A stretch of 10,219 bases of DNA, taken from an uncultured Bacteroidota bacterium (GTDB taxonomy: Bacteria; Bacteroidota; Bacteroidia; UBA7662). Below are positions 7,148 to 10,219 of this stretch, in pieces. A model generated the notes under the pieces. The model ran no database searches. It had not been told where the DNA came from and saw only the letters and a program-made list of their open reading frames with translations. Numbering within the stretch: position 1 is the stretch's first letter; the number at the start of each line of letters is the position of its first letter. The DNA lies in assembly GCA_903908015.1 (NCBI GenBank), contig CAIVQI010000381.1, positions 1 through 10,219 of the forward strand, given 5' to 3'. Made by a program: the position numbers and the translations under genes.

Positions 7148-8230
7148 ATGCGACTGCTCGACCGTTACATACTGAAGTATTTCATCACCACCTATCTGTT
7201 CACCTTGGGGTTGTTTGTGGGAATCGCGGTGGTTTTTGATTTAACAGAACGACTCGATGCCCTCGTGGGCAAACGCGTTCCGATGAAGGAGATCTTGTTC
7301 GACTATTACTTTAACCTGATTCCCTACCTCGCCAATTTATTTAGTCCGCTCTTTGTTTTCGTGGCGGTCATCTTTTTCACGGCTCGATTGGCGGCACGCA
7401 GTGAAGTGGTGGCTATGTTGGGCAGCGGCATTCCATTCGGGCGTTTGATGTACCCCTACCTCATCGGCGCTACGCTCATCGCGGGGAGCAACTGGTATTT
7501 GGCAGGATACATACTCCCTCCTTCCAATAAAAAGCGAATTGAATTTGATAACCGTTACTTCCGCGACCGGTTTTACTTCAACCGACATCATTTTCATTTC
7601 CAACCGCAGCCCGGACAGCTGGCCTATGTGGAAAGTTACTCCACCCCCGACTCTACAGGTTTCAGGTTTACTTTAGAGCATTTTAAAGGAGGTCAATTGC
7701 GTTCGAAACTCATGTGCGAGCGCATTCGTTGGAACGGCCAGGCAGGTTTATGGACCCTGGAGGATTGTCACCTCCGCCACATGGTGGATAAAAAAAGGGA
7801 GCGGGTACAATTTTTTCCACGGATCGACACCGCGCTTCGGTTCACTACTGAAGATTTTGGCCGTCCTCTGGTGGAGGATGCTGCCCTGCTCGACAACCAA
7901 CAGCTTGAAGCATATATTACACGAGAACGACTGAAGGGAAGCAGTGGCATAGAACCTTTCCTGGTCGAAAAACACAACCGCGTGTCTATTCCATTTTCAG
8001 CCTTCATCCTCAGCATCATGGGTGTGAGTCTCTCTTCACGCAAGGTACGGGGCGGAATAGGCCTCCAACTCGGCATCGGGGTAGGCCTGTGCTTCGCCTA
8101 CATCATGCTCATTCGATTTGCCCTCACTTTTGCCATCAAGGGCAATATGCCGCCTATGCTTGCGGCCTGGACCCCAAACCTCATATTTATGGTCGTGGCT
8201 TTGTATTTGTATCGTGTTGCGCCTAAATAA
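7148..8230 (+). CDS. LptF/LptG family LPS-export permease
   Basis: An inner-membrane permease of the LptB2FG transporter, which extracts lipopolysaccharide from the inner membrane and passes it to the LptC-LptA bridge. Its 360 residues match the family. Topology fits: membrane segments at about 11-30, 58-78 and 101-122, a periplasmic beta-jellyroll at about 123-275, then segments at about 280-296, 303-325 and 338-356. Family features include the N-terminal LLDRYILKYFITTYLFTL, the coupling-region sequence ARSEVVAMLGSGIPFGRL (83-100) that contacts the ATPase LptB, and SIPFSAFILSIMGVSLSSRK before the last helices. LptF and LptG cannot be separated from this sequence alone, so no symbol is given; a second copy and lptB should exist elsewhere. 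The ATG at 7148 starts exactly at the conserved N-terminus. Its 3' end overlaps the next gene. Confidence 0.94.
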   Translation: MRLLDRYILKYFITTYLFTLGLFVGIAVVFDLTERLDALVGKRVPMKEILFDYYFNLIPYLANLFSPLFVFVAVIFFTARLAARSEVVAMLGSGIPFGRLMYPYLIGATLIAGSNWYLAGYILPPSNKKRIEFDNRYFRDRFYFNRHHFHFQPQPGQLAYVESYSTPDSTGFRFTLEHFKGGQLRSKLMCERIRWNGQAGLWTLEDCHLRHMVDKKRERVQFFPRIDTALRFTTEDFGRPLVEDAALLDNQQLEAYITRERLKGSSGIEPFLVEKHNRVSIPFSAFILSIMGVSLSSRKVRGGIGLQLGIGVGLCFAYIMLIRFALTFAIKGNMPPMLAAWTPNLIFMVVALYLYRVAPK

Positions 8231-9128
8231 ATACCAGAAAGCGTTAGCAGAACTCCATTTGGTGGTCTTCATCTGGGGGTTTACGGCCATTTTGGGCAAG
8301 TTGATCAGTGTTTCTGCGCTCGACCTCACCGTATACCGGATGCCCATCGCCTTGTTGGCGATGTGGGCCTACACCCATTGGCGTGGTGGACTACCCAGCC
8401 TCCCTCTTCGGGCACGATTGGCGCTTTGGGGAACTGGACTGATTATCGCATTGCATTGGCTCACCTTCTACCATGCCATCAAAATCTCCAATATTTCTGT
8501 GACCCTGGCTGGTTTTTCGTCTGGCGCCTTTTTCGCAGCATTGTTTGAACCACTGATCGAAAGAAGACGGGTAAGCCGTTCTGAACTGGGACTGAGTCTG
8601 GTGGCCATTGTTGCCCTCTATATTATATTCAGAGCAGAAAGTGGATTTGCCGGGGGTATGTTATTGGCGGTTTTTTCCGCTGCACTTTCTGCTTTATTTG
8701 CTGTGCTGAATGGTCGATTTGCACGGATTTATCCCCCAAAAGCCGTAGCCATTCATGAAATGCTGGGAGGGTGGCTCGGTATTGTGCCCGTGTGGCTGTT
8801 TCTGGGGCTTGGTGGATCGGGCTTTCAACACCCTAGCGCACAAGACCTGGGCTGGATTATGGTTTTGGCGCTGGTTTGCACGGCATACCCTTTCCTCGCG
8901 AGCATAAGGCTCATGAAGCAAATCTCAGCCTTTACTTTGGTGCTTACGGTTAATCTGGAGCCCTTGTATGGTATCGCTTTCGCGCGCCTCATCTTCGGAG
9001 AAAGTGAACACATGAGTGAACCGTTTTATGTGGGCACTTTTCTTATTTTGATGGGATTATTGATGAATGGATGGCTCAAAAGCCGGTCAAAAACCCCTGA
9101 ATTCCCTACACCAGACGCGCTCGTTTGA
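8214..9128 (+). CDS. EamA / drug-metabolite transporter (DMT) superfamily permease
   Basis: A roughly 304-residue inner-membrane transporter of the DMT superfamily with ten hydrophobic helices in two EamA repeats. The first helix LHLVVFIWGFTAILGKLI is the family signature, followed by YRMPIALLAMW, LIIALHWLTFYHAIKISNISVTL and, in the second repeat, TAYPFLASIRLMKQISAFTLVLTVNLEPLYGIAFARLIFGE. The substrate is unknown; members export amino acids, nucleosides and metabolites. There is no ATG before the first helix, so translation must start at a non-ATG codon: GTG 8214 (chosen) or TTG 8217. Either overlaps the end of the LptF/LptG gene by 14-17 bases, suggesting translational coupling. An upstream extension of the frame to 8118 lies inside the permease gene and is unlikely. 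The 3' end overlaps the convergent DUF58 gene by 23 bases. Confidence 0.92.
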   Translation: MLRLNKYQKALAELHLVVFIWGFTAILGKLISVSALDLTVYRMPIALLAMWAYTHWRGGLPSLPLRARLALWGTGLIIALHWLTFYHAIKISNISVTLAGFSSGAFFAALFEPLIERRRVSRSELGLSLVAIVALYIIFRAESGFAGGMLLAVFSAALSALFAVLNGRFARIYPPKAVAIHEMLGGWLGIVPVWLFLGLGGSGFQHPSAQDLGWIMVLALVCTAYPFLASIRLMKQISAFTLVLTVNLEPLYGIAFARLIFGESEHMSEPFYVGTFLILMGLLMNGWLKSRSKTPEFPTPDALV

Positions 9129-10017
9129 GCAAGTAAGGCATAAGTACCTGCGCGAAGCCGAGGTTGGCATCCGCCTCAATAAAATCGATGCGGTATTGAC
9201 GGCAACGCAACATGAGCTCCTTCCTAAAATCTGACGCTCTTTTCTGATAGGCTTCCTGTATGCCAGCAGGATTGAGGCGTACTTCTTCGCCCGACTCCAT
9301 GTCGATGAACAGGTGCGGGCGGTTTTCATATTCGAGCTGCAGCTCTAATGGCTGATCAACCACATGGAATAGAAGGACCTCGTGTTTGTTGTAGCGAAGG
9401 TGCCCCAGCGCCGCATACAAATCCTCCGATGATGCACCCGGTTCAAACATATCGGAAAAAAGTATGATCAGCGACCGTGGGGGGGCGGTATCTGCCACCT
9501 CGTGGAGTGCCTGAACGGCACGCGTACTTCGACGGGGTTGAGATTGTTGCAATACCGATTCGAGTTGCGCCAACAACAATTTGTGGTGGGCAGCGTGACC
9601 GCGCGCACGGAGCGATAGGTTCACTTGTTCGTCGAACAAAGTGAGACCGACCGCATCGCGTTGGCGCTTGAACAGGTTCATGAGGGCTGCACAGGCATAC
9701 ACAGAGAACCTCATTTTGCTTAGGCTGCGCTCTGGAAAATACATTGAAGCTGAAGTATCCAGAACCAATTGGCAGCGCAGATTGGTTTCTTCTTCAAAAC
9801 GCTTCACATACAAGCGATCGCTCCGGGCAAACAACTTCCAATCGATGTTGCGCGTCGACTCTCCCGTATTGTAGAGGCGGTGCTCGGCAAATTCAACAGA
9901 GAAACCGTGGTAAGGGCTTTTATGCAGACCGGTGATGAATCCCTCCACAACTTGCCTGGCGAGAAACTCCAGTTTGTCAATGCCTTCAAGGGTTTTCAAA
10001 TCGAGTGTTTCGGCCAT
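9106..10017 (-). CDS. DUF58 protein with a von Willebrand A-like MIDAS motif
   Basis: A 303-residue protein with no membrane segment or signal peptide, so predicted cytoplasmic. The N-terminal part carries the DUF58 signature: SPYHGFSVEFAEHRLYNTGE, then STRNIDWKLFARSDRLYVKRFEEE. It runs into a VWA-like fold with a complete DxSxS metal site (Asp87, Ser89, Ser91 in LVLDTSASM) and a later LFSDMFEP. DUF58 proteins usually work beside MoxR AAA+ ATPases as adaptors or metal-dependent scaffolds, for example in the Bacteroides aerotolerance (Bat) operon. Here no moxR or bat gene is adjacent: the upstream neighbour is divergent and the downstream one convergent, so it appears monocistronic. A full -7 promoter match lies 4 bases before the ATG, so the mRNA may have almost no leader. 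Partner and exact role unknown. Confidence 0.92.
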   Translation of the reverse strand: MAETLDLKTLEGIDKLEFLARQVVEGFITGLHKSPYHGFSVEFAEHRLYNTGESTRNIDWKLFARSDRLYVKRFEEETNLRCQLVLDTSASMYFPERSLSKMRFSVYACAALMNLFKRQRDAVGLTLFDEQVNLSLRARGHAAHHKLLLAQLESVLQQSQPRRSTRAVQALHEVADTAPPRSLIILFSDMFEPGASSEDLYAALGHLRYNKHEVLLFHVVDQPLELQLEYENRPHLFIDMESGEEVRLNPAGIQEAYQKRASDFRKELMLRCRQYRIDFIEADANLGFAQVLMPYLLKRARLV

Positions 10018-10021
10018 GCTT

Positions 10022-10029
10022 CAAAAATA
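10022..10029 (-). promoter_or_regulatory. Candidate -7 promoter element for the DUF58 gene
   Basis: On the minus strand this reads TATTTTTG, a full TAnnTTTG match, separated by AAGC from the ATG at 10017. If used, transcription would start at about the initiation codon, giving a leaderless or nearly leaderless mRNA. No TTG at the expected -33 distance was seen (the closest TTTG is 27 bases upstream). Confidence 0.38.
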
Positions 10030-10138
10030 CGGTAAACTCAGGTTGATTTTGACCATCAAATGGCATGTTAAAAACTAATTTCTTAGAACAAAGTTATGCT
10101 GCTTCACCGGAATTTATGACTATTGAATTGTCGATATT

Positions 10139-10168
10139 TTAGGGGGAAGTACGGTTATAAACCCCTAA
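10139..10168. promoter_or_regulatory. Inverted repeat TTAGGGG-N16-CCCCTAA, candidate operator
   Basis: Two perfect 7-base arms (10139-10145 and 10162-10168) are separated by 16 bases. The right arm overlaps the -7-like element of the gene starting at 10182, and the arm centres are 23 bases apart, about two helical turns, as expected for a dimer or two dimers of a regulator. It could also be a weak hairpin, but no T-run follows, so a terminator is unlikely. The regulator cannot be named. Confidence 0.4.
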
Positions 10169-10173
10169 TTTTG
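10166..10173 (+). promoter_or_regulatory. Candidate -7 promoter element for the truncated gene at the right edge
   Basis: TAATTTTG is a full TAnnTTTG match, 8 bases before the ATG at 10182, implying a very short leader. It overlaps the right arm of the inverted repeat at 10139-10168. No clear -33 TTG was found at the usual spacing. Confidence 0.45.
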
Positions 10174-10181
10174 CGGTCGAA

Positions 10182-10219
10182 ATGAAGGGTCGAATATTAT
10201 GCCTTGCTGTGCTCTTAAC
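10182..10219 (+). CDS. Start of an unidentified gene, probable exported protein (truncated by the window)
   Basis: An ATG at 10182 opens a frame encoding MKGRILCLAVLL before the window ends. Two positively charged residues followed by a hydrophobic run are typical of a signal peptide or lipoprotein signal, but 12 residues are too few to identify a family. The call rests on the frame running to the window edge, the -7 promoter match 8 bases upstream, and the 164-base gap that separates it from the divergent DUF58 gene. Confidence 0.5.
   Translation, partial: MKGRILCLAVLL

Overview
This window looks like chromosomal DNA from a member of the Bacteroidota, probably an aerobic, pigmented, Flavobacteria-like lineage. 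Four things point there. The secreted esterase ends in a type IX secretion (T9SS) sorting domain. The TonB-dependent receptor begins with a carboxypeptidase-regulatory-like domain. A 57-residue protein belongs to a small family I know only from this phylum. Several starts are preceded by TAnnTTTG, the -7 element of Bacteroidota promoters. The genus cannot be read from the sequence.

Layout. 1-892 (+): the end of a DUF2520 Rossmann-fold protein, then a tiny charged protein just downstream. 912-4684 (-): a lipoprotein thioredoxin-type glutathione peroxidase, the beta-carotene ketolase CrtW 7 bases behind it, and after 64 bases a large TonB-dependent receptor. 4685-4778: a divergent control region with a perfect 14-base palindrome and -7-like elements on both strands. 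4779-5480 (+): the peptidoglycan glycosyltransferase MtgA. 5613-7040 (-): a T9SS-exported alpha/beta-hydrolase esterase with a starch-binding-like N-terminal domain. 7041-7147: a second divergent control region. 7148-9128 (+): an LptF/LptG-family LPS-export permease overlapping an EamA/DMT transporter. 9106-10017 (-): a solitary DUF58 protein whose 3' end overlaps the transporter's 3' end. 10182-10219 (+): the first 12 codons of a gene with a signal-peptide-like start.

How the genes fit together. Most products act in the envelope: outer-membrane uptake, keto-carotenoid synthesis in the membrane, detoxification of lipid peroxides, glycan polymerisation, LPS transport, and T9SS export of an esterase. 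The clearest functional pairing is the peroxidase with crtW, both plausibly protecting membrane lipids from oxidation. The rest is ordinary core or accessory genome. The longest stretches without a gene are 10018-10181 (164 bases) and 5481-5612 (132 bases). I saw no rRNA, tRNA, CRISPR array, insertion sequence, or convincing intrinsic terminator. I do not see a clearly undescribed system; the most useful leads are the gpx-crtW unit with its palindrome, the small protein, and the inverted repeat near the right edge.
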